Below are positions 17,488 through 25,055 of a DNA stretch of 64,000 nucleotides, piece after piece. Both the position numbers and the translations under genes were made by a program. The DNA lies in assembly GCA_016208305.1 (NCBI GenBank), contig JACQYI010000006.1, positions 558,001 through 622,000 on the forward strand, read 5' to 3'. Position 1 is the first letter of the stretch. Every line of letters starts with the position of its first letter. The stretch comes from Oscillatoriophycideae cyanobacterium NC_groundwater_1537_Pr4_S-0.65um_50_18. GTDB taxonomy: Bacteria; Cyanobacteriota; Cyanobacteriia; Elainellales; Elainellaceae. Under the pieces are notes generated by a model. It was not told the origin of the DNA. It saw nothing but the letters and a program-made list of their open reading frames with translations, and searched no databases.

Positions 17488-17700
17488 CCGATCCAGGGCA
17501 TAAAGCATAGCCACGATTGCTTGAATCCTTCTGGCTTAAATCCTTTTGACTTGAATCGTTGTGCGGCAGAGCCATGCAACGATTTAAGCCCTCAATAAAG
17601 ACACTCAGCGTCAATCAAGCCTTAGACTCTAGCGCACTACTCTAAGCTGTAGTTGGCTCCTGCTAGACTAGATGAACACAACCCATAACCGTAATTTTCT

Positions 17701-17943
17701 GTGAAACAACATTCCGCCCTCAAACGCTCAGCGCTCGATACCAGCCAGCTCATGCGTCGCGCCGAAGACTTGATTAATGCAGCTTCCAACCGCTACAGGA
17801 TTACGGTTCAGGTCGCAAATCGCGCCCAGCGCCGCCGCTTTGAGGAGTTTGACAGCCTCGATGACCCCAAAATGAAGCCTGTTATCCGCGCCATTATTGA
17901 AATGTCAGATGAGCTAACTCAGCCTGAGATTATCGGCGAGTAA
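17701..17943 (+). CDS. rpoZ: RNA polymerase omega subunit
   Basis: 80 aa with a GTG start. The small omega subunit helps beta-prime fold and assemble. The family pattern is clear: [16 protein letters not shown]-like start (here [19 protein letters not shown]), then [21 protein letters not shown] and a short acidic end. No ATG is available upstream in frame; the next one is internal to the conserved helix. Confidence 0.9.
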   Translation: MKQHSALKRSALDTSQLMRRAEDLINAASNRYRITVQVANRAQRRRFEEFDSLDDPKMKPVIRAIIEMSDELTQPEIIGE

Positions 17944-18145
17944 TTCTCATTAAGCTATGTTCCAGGCAGGTTGTCTGTTGTTTAGACCCTGCTTAACCCA
18001 GCCGTAGATCTTTGGGGTATAGCTCGCCTCTGTCCCCAAAAATCTATAGCGAAACCATCCAATGTCTTTCTAAGAATTTTTTGGAACACTGCTGACAGCC
18101 TGCTTTTTTCAAAAGCATGTGACGGGTTTGAGGCACAGTATATTT

Positions 18146-18751
18146 ATGGCATCCATGCGCAACCCATCCGTTCTGCAATCCATTCTGAAACGCCTCCGAG
18201 CCACCCCCTTACTGTTGGCAGTACTCGGTTTCATGGTCGCTTTAACGGTTCTGCCGCTGTCGGGTGGCATAGCCCAGCCTGTGGTGAGAACAGAAGATCT
18301 GTGGCAACAGGTGTACCAGGCCATGCCCGATCTGCCCTTAGAAAATCAGTATGTCAATAAAGAGACAAGGGAAGTATCTAGCAGCACGCTAGCCAGTCGC
18401 TTGATTCGCTACCATACGGTGACAAAAGGGCGATCGCCTATTTATCGCCTAGATTGGAAACTGACGCTAGCCGATTATTTAGGCGCAAATGAGCGCATGT
18501 CTCCCTCCGTATATCCAGGTGGCGATATCTTTCGCACTAATCCTATAGAAGGGGATACGATCGCTATTCAACGGCTGAATCGACTTCAGCGGGATACTTT
18601 AGTACAAGCGCTAGTGACGGCATTTACGCCAGCAGCTTCCCCCAGCGATTCATCCGCTCAGCCTTCCCCCAGTCCCTCTGCTCCGATAGCAACTCCGACC
18701 CCACGGCGCGAACCTCGTCCTGGAGATGCGAATTTGCTTCTCACTCCTTAA
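18146..18751 (+). CDS. Exported protein of unknown function
   Basis: 201 aa from the ATG at 18146; a GTG at 18119 would add nine residues. A signal peptide or anchor (TPLLLAVLGFMVALTVLPLSG) is followed by a globular part with DLWQQVYQAMPDLPLENQYVN and GRSPIYRLDWKLTLADYLGA. The end is a low-complexity Pro/Ser/Thr-rich tail. Short proteins with the LPLENQY pattern recur in cyanobacteria as far as I recall; no function is known to me. It precedes the DUF1818 gene by 41 nt and may share its transcript. Confidence 0.65.
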   Translation: MASMRNPSVLQSILKRLRATPLLLAVLGFMVALTVLPLSGGIAQPVVRTEDLWQQVYQAMPDLPLENQYVNKETREVSSSTLASRLIRYHTVTKGRSPIYRLDWKLTLADYLGANERMSPSVYPGGDIFRTNPIEGDTIAIQRLNRLQRDTLVQALVTAFTPAASPSDSSAQPSPSPSAPIATPTPRREPRPGDANLLLTP

Positions 18752-18792
18752 ATCTCTTTGGTAGTGCTGTTTAGCATGACCCTACAACGGCA

Positions 18793-19158
18793 ATGGTACG
18801 TCAGTTAAAACAGGGAGAAGGCTGGCAGCTCGGTTGGGATGCCGAGGCCGAGGTTTTTCGCGGGTTGGTAGGTGGTGCCGACTGGGCGATCGAGCTAACA
18901 GAACCTGAGCTAGAAGATTTTTGTCGTTTAATTGTGCAACTGGCCGAAACGCTGCGGCAAATGGGCAAAGAACTTATGGATGAGGAACGTGTGAGTTGTG
19001 AGGTGGAAAGCGATCGCCTTTGGCTAGAGGCAGAAGGGTTTCCCCAGTTCTATAGCCTGCGGCTGCTGTTACTGACCGGGCGACGGGCAGAGGGAGCCTG
19101 GTCTGAGACGGCAGTAGCCGAACTCACGCAAGCGGCGCAAATGCTAAAAGTTTTTTAA
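18793..19158 (+). CDS. DUF1818 family protein
   Basis: 121 aa, soluble. It opens VRQLKQGEGWQLGWDAEA and continues with WAIELTEPELEDFCRLIVQLAE, the pattern of DUF1818, a family shared by cyanobacteria and plastid-bearing plants. The function is unknown. The gene lies 123 bp upstream of tRNA-Pro on the same strand. Confidence 0.8.
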   Translation: MVRQLKQGEGWQLGWDAEAEVFRGLVGGADWAIELTEPELEDFCRLIVQLAETLRQMGKELMDEERVSCEVESDRLWLEAEGFPQFYSLRLLLLTGRRAEGAWSETAVAELTQAAQMLKVF

Positions 19159-19281
19159 GAGCGCTGCTAATTTCTCTTTCTGCAACCAACAACATTTTTT
19201 AATCAGGCTGAAATCTTAGTTAGAAATGCAATCCATTAATCTCTTAAGGATGCTATGCTTGTAAAGCACTGAAAAGTGTAC

Positions 19282-19355
19282 CGGGACGTAGCGCAGCTTG
19301 GTAGCGCACTACTTTGGGGTAGTAGGGGTCGTGGGTTCAAATCCCACCGTTCCGA
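19282..19355 (+). tRNA. tRNA-Pro (anticodon GGG)
   Basis: A full cloverleaf is readable: a 7-bp acceptor CGGGACG / CGTTCCG with one G-T pair, a D-arm GCGC / GCGC, an anticodon stem CTACT / AGTAG with loop TTGGGGT (anticodon GGG), a T-arm GTGGG / CCCAC with loop TTCAAAT, and discriminator A. CCA is not encoded. Confidence 0.93.
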
Positions 19356-19410
19356 TTCGGTTCTATAAAGATCGCCAATTAATTAAGCTGTAATAGTTTT
19401 TTTGTGGCGG

Positions 19411-20259
19411 TTACGACAATCGACAACCGATCGCATATTGTCCAGGCGTCATGCCGACTAATCGCTTGAAATGGCGGTTCAGGTGACTTTGATCCGTGAA
19501 GCCTGTCTCAAAAGCCACCTGAGCGATCGCCTTTCCACTAGAGAGCATGAGCTTTGCCTGCTGTACTCGAAGCTGTACAAGATAGGCGTGGGGCGGCAGT
19601 CCTGTTTCTCGCTGAAAAACGCGCAGCAAGCGCAAAGGCTTAAGGTGAGCAATTTGAGCAAGCTGATCAAGAGAAATCGAATCGGCAAAGTAAGCTTTGA
19701 GATAATCACGCACGCGCAAAACGGCCTGATGTTCTTGGCCGAGCAGGAAGGTTGCGGAGCGGCGATCGGCATAGCGCAAAATGAGCTGGGCTAATGTCCA
19801 CAAGAATCGAGATTCCCGCTCTAGCTGAGATTCTGTCGCCTCTAGCGCCATATGCAGCCGACGCACCTGTCCTGCAAGCGGGCTGTCTTGAATCACTGGG
19901 TTAGGGAAATAGGGAATCGTCGCTGCATTGTCTTGGAGTTCAGCAATTGCCCGCTGCAAAAGCGTCACATCTGGATAAAGCATTCGATACTGCCAACCCT
20001 CGGCTGTGCCTGCATGTCCTGTATGGACTTCACCAGGATGCACAATCACAAGGCTGCCTGCTGTCGCCTGATGGGTGGCACCCTGGTAGGTAAATTCTTC
20101 TACGCCTGCATCAATTACGCCGATCGCATAGCCCTCATGCGTATGGCGCGAAAACGAATGGGTCACATAGGTCGCCCGCAACATCTCTATGTTGTTTAGT
20201 GCAGGATCACGCCAGAACTTGACCTGTTCTGTGGATTGCAGGGGCGATCGCGTTTTCAT
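19411..20259 (-). CDS. AraC family transcriptional regulator
   Basis: 282 aa. The N-terminal half is a cupin-like ligand-sensing domain (FSRHTHEGYAIGVIDAGVEE, then VHPGEVHTGHAG). The C-terminal 100 residues hold two helix-turn-helix units with ISLDQLAQIAHLKPLRLLRVF and IAQVAFETGFTDQSHLNRHF followed by GMTPGQY, the classic AraC signature. The start overlaps the stop of the dinB-like gene by ATGA, so it belongs to the SnoaL / DinB / AraC operon and probably controls it. The ligand is unknown. Confidence 0.88.
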   Translation of the reverse strand: MKTRSPLQSTEQVKFWRDPALNNIEMLRATYVTHSFSRHTHEGYAIGVIDAGVEEFTYQGATHQATAGSLVIVHPGEVHTGHAGTAEGWQYRMLYPDVTLLQRAIAELQDNAATIPYFPNPVIQDSPLAGQVRRLHMALEATESQLERESRFLWTLAQLILRYADRRSATFLLGQEHQAVLRVRDYLKAYFADSISLDQLAQIAHLKPLRLLRVFQRETGLPPHAYLVQLRVQQAKLMLSSGKAIAQVAFETGFTDQSHLNRHFKRLVGMTPGQYAIGCRLS

Positions 20260-20780
20260 GGCTTAGATGATTTCACGTTCAATTCTGGCAACCAAGGAAT
20301 ATCGGTCACACCCGGATCATATCCAAGCTGATGCAGTACTGTAGTGAGCTGCCCGCGATGATGGGTTTGGTGATTAAACATGTGCGAAACCAGTATCCAA
20401 GCCGGAAGCTCAATCGTTGTCTGGGCAACACTGCTGACATAGCTGAAGGGCTGACTGAGCCATTCGTCTGAGAGTTGCCTTGACCATTCCACAATTTGGC
20501 GATCGCTAATCTCTTGCTGCTGTCGCAATTCATCAAAGTCTGCATAAAGCAATTCGCCAATTTTTGCAGTAAAAGGCTGGCCAACAAAGCGTCCTAGCCA
20601 GATGCGATCGCCAAACAGCAAATGATTGAGGGTGCCATGAATCGATTGAAAGAATGCACCAACATCCTTTCGTCGCTGATGATCTGGAATGTCTGCACAA
20701 ATCGCATAGAGCTTTTGATTCATCCAGTGATTGTAATCCGCCATCAATTCATAATGATTGCGACATTTTTGCGCCTTCAT
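20256..20780 (-). CDS. DinB family protein
   Basis: 174 aa from the ATG at 20780 (MKAQKCRNHYELMADYNHW); the frame extends to an ATG at 20825, which would overlap the upstream gene. DinB/YfiT-like four-helix bundles carry a three-histidine metal site; here the His residues fit GTLNHLLFGDRIWLGRF and SHMFNHQTHHRGQLTTVL. Such proteins include thiol-dependent S-transferases and metal hydrolases, but most are uncharacterised. Coupled by a 4-nt overlap to the AraC-type regulator. Confidence 0.85.
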   Translation of the reverse strand: MKAQKCRNHYELMADYNHWMNQKLYAICADIPDHQRRKDVGAFFQSIHGTLNHLLFGDRIWLGRFVGQPFTAKIGELLYADFDELRQQQEISDRQIVEWSRQLSDEWLSQPFSYVSSVAQTTIELPAWILVSHMFNHQTHHRGQLTTVLHQLGYDPGVTDIPWLPELNVKSSKP

Positions 20781-20793
20781 ATTCAGCCTGCAT

Positions 20794-21159
20794 TCACACT
20801 GAGGAACTGTAGTGAGCCTGCACATGAGTGATTAGATTCTGATCATCTATCACCATAAATTCTGCTGCAAATAAATTCTGCACGCTGCGATAGTAAATCA
20901 CTAAACTATTCACACCTGTTAAAACTTGAATAGGTTCAAACTTTAAGTTTGGGTAAGCCATAAGACCTTGAGCAAAATACGCTCTCAAAGCTGACTTTCC
21001 TTGAATCTTACCGCTTGGATCTTTTAACAGTTTAGTAATTAACGGTGAGAAGAATTGCACCTCCTCACCGTAGTGACTTAAGATCTCATCTAGGTTGTGA
21101 GAATTCCAGGCATCCAACCATCGTTGAGCAATCTGTTCAGCCGTTTTTTCACCCAGCAT
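20794..21159 (-). CDS. SnoaL-like / NTF2-fold protein
   Basis: 121 aa. The opening AEQIAQRWLDAWNSHNLDEIL and GEEVQFFSPLITKLL followed by GKSALRAYFAQGL are typical of the SnoaL/NTF2-like fold, a cone-shaped pocket used by isomerases, hydrolases and binding proteins. No specific catalytic set can be assigned from sequence. First gene of the operon, 13 nt upstream of the dinB-like start. Confidence 0.8.
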   Translation of the reverse strand: MLGEKTAEQIAQRWLDAWNSHNLDEILSHYGEEVQFFSPLITKLLKDPSGKIQGKSALRAYFAQGLMAYPNLKFEPIQVLTGVNSLVIYYRSVQNLFAAEFMVIDDQNLITHVQAHYSSSV

Positions 21160-21178
21160 TAAGCTGCCTCACCTAGTT

Positions 21179-21523
21179 TTATTGATAGTACCGCTGATCA
21201 ATCCAGGCGCGCAATTCTCTTTCAGAAGAGAGTGTTGCAGACTGTTGACTCACCGGATCGTAAACTCGGAAATACCAGTTGCCAAAGCGATCGCGCTTAC
21301 GAACAATTTTAGGTTCTGATTGACCTGCCAAAGCATTGATCAAACTTTCCCATAACTGACTTAGCCGCTGAAACTTAGGAAGTTTATGCCGCAGATTGGC
21401 AGTGCTGACGATCTGAGAATAAGCCTGCTCATCTCTAAACAAGATAAGCCGTAAATTAGAAGACATATTGGAGTCTGAGTTTGAGAACGAATCTGATTCT
21501 GAAGAAGAATTGTAGGGATTCAT
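21179..21523 (-). CDS. Small conserved protein, paralogue of the 4574-4954 product
   Basis: 114 aa. A Ser/Asn/Asp-rich N-terminal 20 residues (NPYNSSSESDSFSNSDSN) looks disordered. The rest matches the protein at 4574-4954: LWESLINALAGQSEPKI aligned with VWNSWMDAIARQSMLSI, then NWYFRVYDP aligned with VFWRAYDP, and ERELRAWID aligned with SEVLQWIED. Function unknown. It lies 19 nt upstream of the SnoaL-like gene on the same strand, so it may be the first gene of that operon. Confidence 0.7.
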   Translation of the reverse strand: MNPYNSSSESDSFSNSDSNMSSNLRLILFRDEQAYSQIVSTANLRHKLPKFQRLSQLWESLINALAGQSEPKIVRKRDRFGNWYFRVYDPVSQQSATLSSERELRAWIDQRYYQ

Positions 21524-21613
21524 AAAAGCTCACCTTCTAGAGTGCGATCGAGGTTTCAACCGATTTATTCCAACTAATCTAAGAGCCATTACCCGAATGA
21601 TCAAAGCGCTCAC

Positions 21614-21630
21614 TTCATACCAGGTATGAA
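21614..21630. promoter_or_regulatory. Palindromic candidate operator
   Basis: ttcatacc-a-ggtatgaa, two perfect 8-bp arms around one base, in the gap between the divergent small gene and the MocR-type regulator. The size and symmetry are those of a dimer-binding operator. Which regulator uses it is unknown. Confidence 0.4.
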
Positions 21631-21789
21631 CAATATTGATGAATAGCTCAACTGCCTTCGCATCAATCAATCAACGCTTTCAGCAGCCAGATTTATGAGG
21701 TGGAACAGTTATCGAATGACTTAACCTGATTTGAATTTTCCTACACCTGACTTGACCAGAACAGAGGCAGTCAAGCTAAATTGTTATGA

Positions 21790-21841
21790 GTACAGTTTGA
21801 GTTTTTACAACTGTTATGGTTAACTTTCTGCTGAACTGTAC
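21790..21841. promoter_or_regulatory. Inverted gtacagtt / aactgtac pair upstream of the MocR-type gene
   Basis: gtacagtt at 21790-21797 and its exact complement aactgtac at 21834-21841, 36 nt apart, ending 38 bp before the chosen ATG. A further aactgtta half-site lies between. The position suits autoregulation by the adjacent GntR-like protein. Confidence 0.35.
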
Positions 21842-21879
21842 TGCTGCCCCTGTGAACTGTGAGGCTTCAAGAGATTGCC

Positions 21880-23319
21880 ATGAAAGTGAAATTGATCGAT
21901 CAATCCCAAACTGCCAGCCTCTATGAACAGGTGGCCGATCGCATCTGTGCGCTGATTCAAGAAGGAACACTACAACCGGGCGATCGGCTTCCTTCAGTTC
22001 GCCGTCTGCATCAGCAGCTATCGGTTAGCATTTCTACTGTTTTGGAAGCCTATCGTCTGTTAGAAGACCGAGGGCTAGTCAGCGTTCGGCCTCAGTCAGG
22101 CTACTACGTCAAGCAAAATTTGTGGGTCGCCCCAGAGGAACCCAATCAATCTAAGCCTCCCAAAAAAGCCAGCTCGGTCAACAACTCAATGGCGTTTCAG
22201 ATGATTCGCCACATCCAGAATGAGCACAGCGTTAATCTAGCTGGAGCCGTACCCAGCATGGATATGCTGCCGCTGGATACCCTCAATCGATTGATGGGAC
22301 AAGTCTTACGTCAGCAGCCTGTGATAGCCCATAGCTATGATGTACCGCCAGGATGTCAGCCCTTGCGGCACGAAGTCGCCCGCCGCTTAATGGATGCAGG
22401 CTGCTCGATTACCCCTGACGAAATTGTCACAACCAATGGCACATTTGAGGCGGTTTATCTCTCGCTTAAAGCTATTACTCGACCCGGAGATACAGTCGCC
22501 ATCGAGTCACCGACCTACTACGGGCTACTAGAAGCCTTAGAGATCCTGCATCTGAAGGCACTAGAACTACCCACCCATCCCCGTGATGGCATGTCTCTGC
22601 TGCATCTAGAAGCGGCGCTGCAAAAAAAGCAAATTGCGGCCTGTGCTCTGGTGTCCAACTTTAGCAACCCGCTTGGAAGCTGCATGAGCGATGCTAAGAA
22701 AAAAGAGCTAGTTGAACTGATGGCTCAATATGACACGCCGCTGATTGAAGACGACATCTATGGCGATTTGTATTTTGAGGGCACTCGTCCCAAAGCCTTA
22801 AAAGCGTTCGATCGCCAGGGCATTGTTCTCTATTGCGCTTCCTATAGCAAAACCCTCTCCCCTGGATTGCGGGTGGGTTGGGTCGTGGCAGGTCGTTATC
22901 AAGCTCAAGTTGAGCAGCTCAAATGGGTGATTAATCAAACGACGGCGATCGCTCCCCAACTCACCATTGCGGCTTTTCTGAGCAACGGCGGCTACGATCG
23001 GCATCTGCGGCATCTCCGCCGCAACTACCAACTGCAAATGACACTCATGACCCAGGCCATTTGCGAATATTTTCCGGCCGAAACCCGTGTGACGAGACCC
23101 AACGGCGGGCATGTTCTCTGGGTCGAACTGCCTCAACCCTTCGATGCGATCGCCCTTTACCACCAGGCGCTAGAACAAAACGTCAGCATTGCACCAGGCA
23201 CGATATTTTCGCCCTCTGGTAGCTATGGCAACTGCTTTCGCCTCAACTCAGGCTTGCCCTGGTCAGAAAAAATCGAGCAAGCCATGCAGAAATTGGGGCA
23301 TCTTGCCAAGCAGCAGTAG
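21880..23319 (+). CDS. MocR-type regulator: GntR DNA-binding domain fused to aminotransferase
   Basis: 479 aa from the ATG at 21880; a GTG at 21859 adds seven residues. Residues about 10-75 form a GntR winged helix (LYEQVADRICALIQEGTLQPG, LPSVRRLHQQLSVSISTVLEAY, then RGLVSVRPQSGYYV). Residues about 110-475 are a class I aminotransferase fold with the PLP lysine in YCASYSKTLSPGLRVGW and substrate-binding EDDIYGDL. MocR proteins use PLP or an amino compound as effector and usually control nearby genes. None of the obvious targets (gab, pdx, taurine genes) is adjacent here. Confidence 0.9.
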   Translation: MKVKLIDQSQTASLYEQVADRICALIQEGTLQPGDRLPSVRRLHQQLSVSISTVLEAYRLLEDRGLVSVRPQSGYYVKQNLWVAPEEPNQSKPPKKASSVNNSMAFQMIRHIQNEHSVNLAGAVPSMDMLPLDTLNRLMGQVLRQQPVIAHSYDVPPGCQPLRHEVARRLMDAGCSITPDEIVTTNGTFEAVYLSLKAITRPGDTVAIESPTYYGLLEALEILHLKALELPTHPRDGMSLLHLEAALQKKQIAACALVSNFSNPLGSCMSDAKKKELVELMAQYDTPLIEDDIYGDLYFEGTRPKALKAFDRQGIVLYCASYSKTLSPGLRVGWVVAGRYQAQVEQLKWVINQTTAIAPQLTIAAFLSNGGYDRHLRHLRRNYQLQMTLMTQAICEYFPAETRVTRPNGGHVLWVELPQPFDAIALYHQALEQNVSIAPGTIFSPSGSYGNCFRLNSGLPWSEKIEQAMQKLGHLAKQQ

Positions 23320-23323
23320 CGCA

Positions 23324-23379
23324 TTGATCTCTATGCCGCAATCTCTATGTTGCGATCTCTAGGCTGCAATCTCTATGCT
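23324..23379. repeat. Four tandem 14-bp units after the MocR-type gene
   Basis: Four imperfect copies of a unit close to gcaatctctatgct at 23324-23337, 23338-23351, 23352-23365 and 23366-23379. They fill most of the gap between two convergent genes. Confidence 0.85.
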
Positions 23380-23411
23380 GTCTTGCCATACCCCTGCCCA
23401 TGCATCATTGC

Positions 23412-23855
23412 TTAGCTTGCCTCAAATAAATCTAATGGCAGGTGGCCGTACATTTCGTTGATTCCCGGTGCTGCTGCCGACTGACAAGATACCAAAACAC
23501 CTCGATGATGACCGCTATACGCATCGGCATAGCAGGAGCCTAACTGCGGATTGAACTTGATGTACACGGCACCCTCAATCGATTGCAGGGGCAAATCCAA
23601 ATCCGATAAGTATCTCAAAGCCTCGGCGTAAGACTGCAGAGCCTGGCAACCCTCCGCCCAAGTATCAGAACAAATTCCCAAGATTTGGTAGTCTGAGTGG
23701 CTGGCAGCGATCGCCACGGCTTGCCGCAGTTTCTGTCTCACGGTTTCATCTTTCAGAGCTGCTTCAGTAGCCTGCCGCTGCTCCAGCCCTTCAAATTGCT
23801 TCAGTATCTTGTGGGCAGCTTCTAGCGAAAGCGTAGGTAAATTTGAGTCAATCAT
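23412..23855 (-). CDS. DUF1824 family protein
   Basis: 147 aa from the ATG at 23855; a GTG at 23900 would add 15 residues that are less protein-like. LSLEAAHKILKQFEGLEQ, then SDYQILGICSDTWAEGCQAL and GAVYIKFNP are the DUF1824 pattern, a cyanobacterial family of unknown function. Soluble, no signal peptide. Convergent with the MocR-type gene; upstream is a 479-bp A/T-rich gap. Confidence 0.82.
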   Translation of the reverse strand: MIDSNLPTLSLEAAHKILKQFEGLEQRQATEAALKDETVRQKLRQAVAIAASHSDYQILGICSDTWAEGCQALQSYAEALRYLSDLDLPLQSIEGAVYIKFNPQLGSCYADAYSGHHRGVLVSCQSAAAPGINEMYGHLPLDLFEAS

Positions 23856-24334
23856 TGAAGTATTTACTTTACCTGTTTTTAATAAATAAAAATTTATCAC
23901 GATGGATCACAATATTTCCTCAAAAGAAAGCACATTTCTACATAAAATTCTCAGTTATATTTCTGTCGATTTAGGTGCATTAGCCCATAGCAAATTGAGG
24001 CAATTCCAATGAGAGATTTCAGCTTTTTACAGGCTGCCAAAATCTCATTTTGTATTGTAGTGATCTTGAAGATCAGACCCTTATAGCTTGATCCCCATAC
24101 ATTTTTAACCATTTCTCCGTAAAGCTACTGAGAAAATTAAACCTAAGAAATAAAGCAAGTTTAATGTGTCTATAAACCTAACAAAAGTATAAAGACAATC
24201 TAGACAATATTTTTGCCTTGATTATGACTGCAACTCTCTCTGAATATAGGTTTGAACCCCTTTATTTTCAAAAATCAAATGAAAGGGTGAGATGAGAATA
24301 GAGGTGAAGATTACTCACCCACCCGTCTGCCCTT
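23856..24334. other. A/T-rich gap without a recognised gene
   Basis: Between the divergent DUF1824 and Cys-rich genes. Clearly richer in A/T than the surroundings. I see no open frame of interest, no tRNA and no strong hairpin. It probably holds the two promoters. Confidence 0.4.
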
Positions 24335-24589
24335 ATGAGACCTGACGATCGCCCTATCTCTACTTGTCGAAACTGCCGATTCTATCGATCGGAAGGGCGG
24401 CGGGGTGGTGACTGCCACCAGCTTGCTGTACCTGTACAGGGAAGCTGGACAGCCTGTCGCTTAGCAGCGCATCCATTTTCAACAGATTGGCGCGATTTAG
24501 AGGAGCTGATGGCTATACCCTCGCCCCTCAATTTCCAAGAAGTGCCAATAGGCAGCATCCATGCCAACGAGTCCTTAAGATCTGCCTAA
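24335..24589 (+). CDS. Small Cys-rich protein, possible metal-binding
   Basis: 84 aa. Four cysteines and one histidine sit in the first 45 residues: CRNCRFY, GGDCHQL and WTACRLA. C-x2-C, then two spaced Cys and a nearby His suggest a zinc ribbon or an iron-sulfur site. The end (about 50-84) is variable in character. Similar short CRNCRFY proteins occur in cyanobacteria as I recall; function unknown. A perfect terminator hairpin follows 57 nt downstream. Confidence 0.7.
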   Translation: MRPDDRPISTCRNCRFYRSEGRRGGDCHQLAVPVQGSWTACRLAAHPFSTDWRDLEELMAIPSPLNFQEVPIGSIHANESLRSA

Positions 24590-24645
24590 TGGATTACAGG
24601 AAGGCTGTACGGAAAGATATCTGATCCGTTCATAGAGACTTCAAT

Positions 24646-24680
24646 GACAAAACAGGGGGAGTGCCTCCCCCTGTTTTGTC
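24646..24680 (+). terminator. Perfect hairpin after the Cys-rich gene
   Basis: A 16-bp perfect stem (24646-24661 with 24665-24680), arms gacaaaacagggggag / ctccccctgttttgtc, loop tgc. The TTTT run is inside the 3' arm. It probably ends transcription of the Cys-rich gene. Confidence 0.7.
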
Positions 24681-24736
24681 GCATTTTGTCGCAACAATAG
24701 AGTTGTTAAGAATCGCAGATAGATTCACCTAAAAAA

Positions 24737-24777
24737 TTTTGTTCAGAAAACAGACTTAGCCTGCTTTCTGAACAAAA
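24737..24777. terminator. Second hairpin, T-rich on the left and A-rich on the right
   Basis: A 17-bp stem with one mismatch (24737-24753 with 24761-24777), arms ttttgttcagaaaacag / ctgctttctgaacaaaa, loop 7 nt. It may stop transcription arriving from the RodZ-like gene on the minus strand. Confidence 0.5.
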
Positions 24778-24841
24778 CTTGGATTTTATTAACTTTGCAA
24801 TCCTCAGCAAAACCTATTAGGAAAAGCGTTTAGACTCTAAG

Positions 24842-25021
24842 AGGATGTTTGAAAAGTCCAACTATGGGTAGCGAAACGTTTCAGATCCCTCTAAATCCCC
24901 GCGCTATCGCGCCGCTGCGTTAGAAAAAAGGGGGACTTTGAATTCATTTCCCCCTTTTTAAGGGGGGCAGGGGGGATCAACAGGTGCCTAAAATTACAGC
25001 CGACCACTTTTCAAACATCCT
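24842..25021. mobile_element. 180-bp MITE-like element
   Basis: Ends are exact 16-bp inverted repeats: aggatgtttgaaaagt at 24842-24857 and its complement at 25006-25021. There is no coding capacity. The inside holds a C-rich block (atccctctaaatcccc) and an inner inverted repeat of an aaaaaggggga arm with a tcccccttttt arm, a motif seen repeatedly in cyanobacterial intergenic repeats. A clear target-site duplication is not visible. It is probably a non-autonomous transposon moved by a transposase encoded elsewhere. Confidence 0.78.
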
Positions 25022-25055
25022 ATAAAGCCTGCCTAGACTAAACTCATGAGGCTAA

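Noticed and set aside
23324-23379. Tandem units after the MocR-type gene considered as a CRISPR array.
   Set aside because: Units are 14 bp, directly abutting and without unique spacers; no cas genes are present anywhere in the window.
24241-24262. ggtttgaacccc considered as a tRNA T-arm on the minus strand.
   Set aside because: No acceptor, D or anticodon arms can be formed around it.
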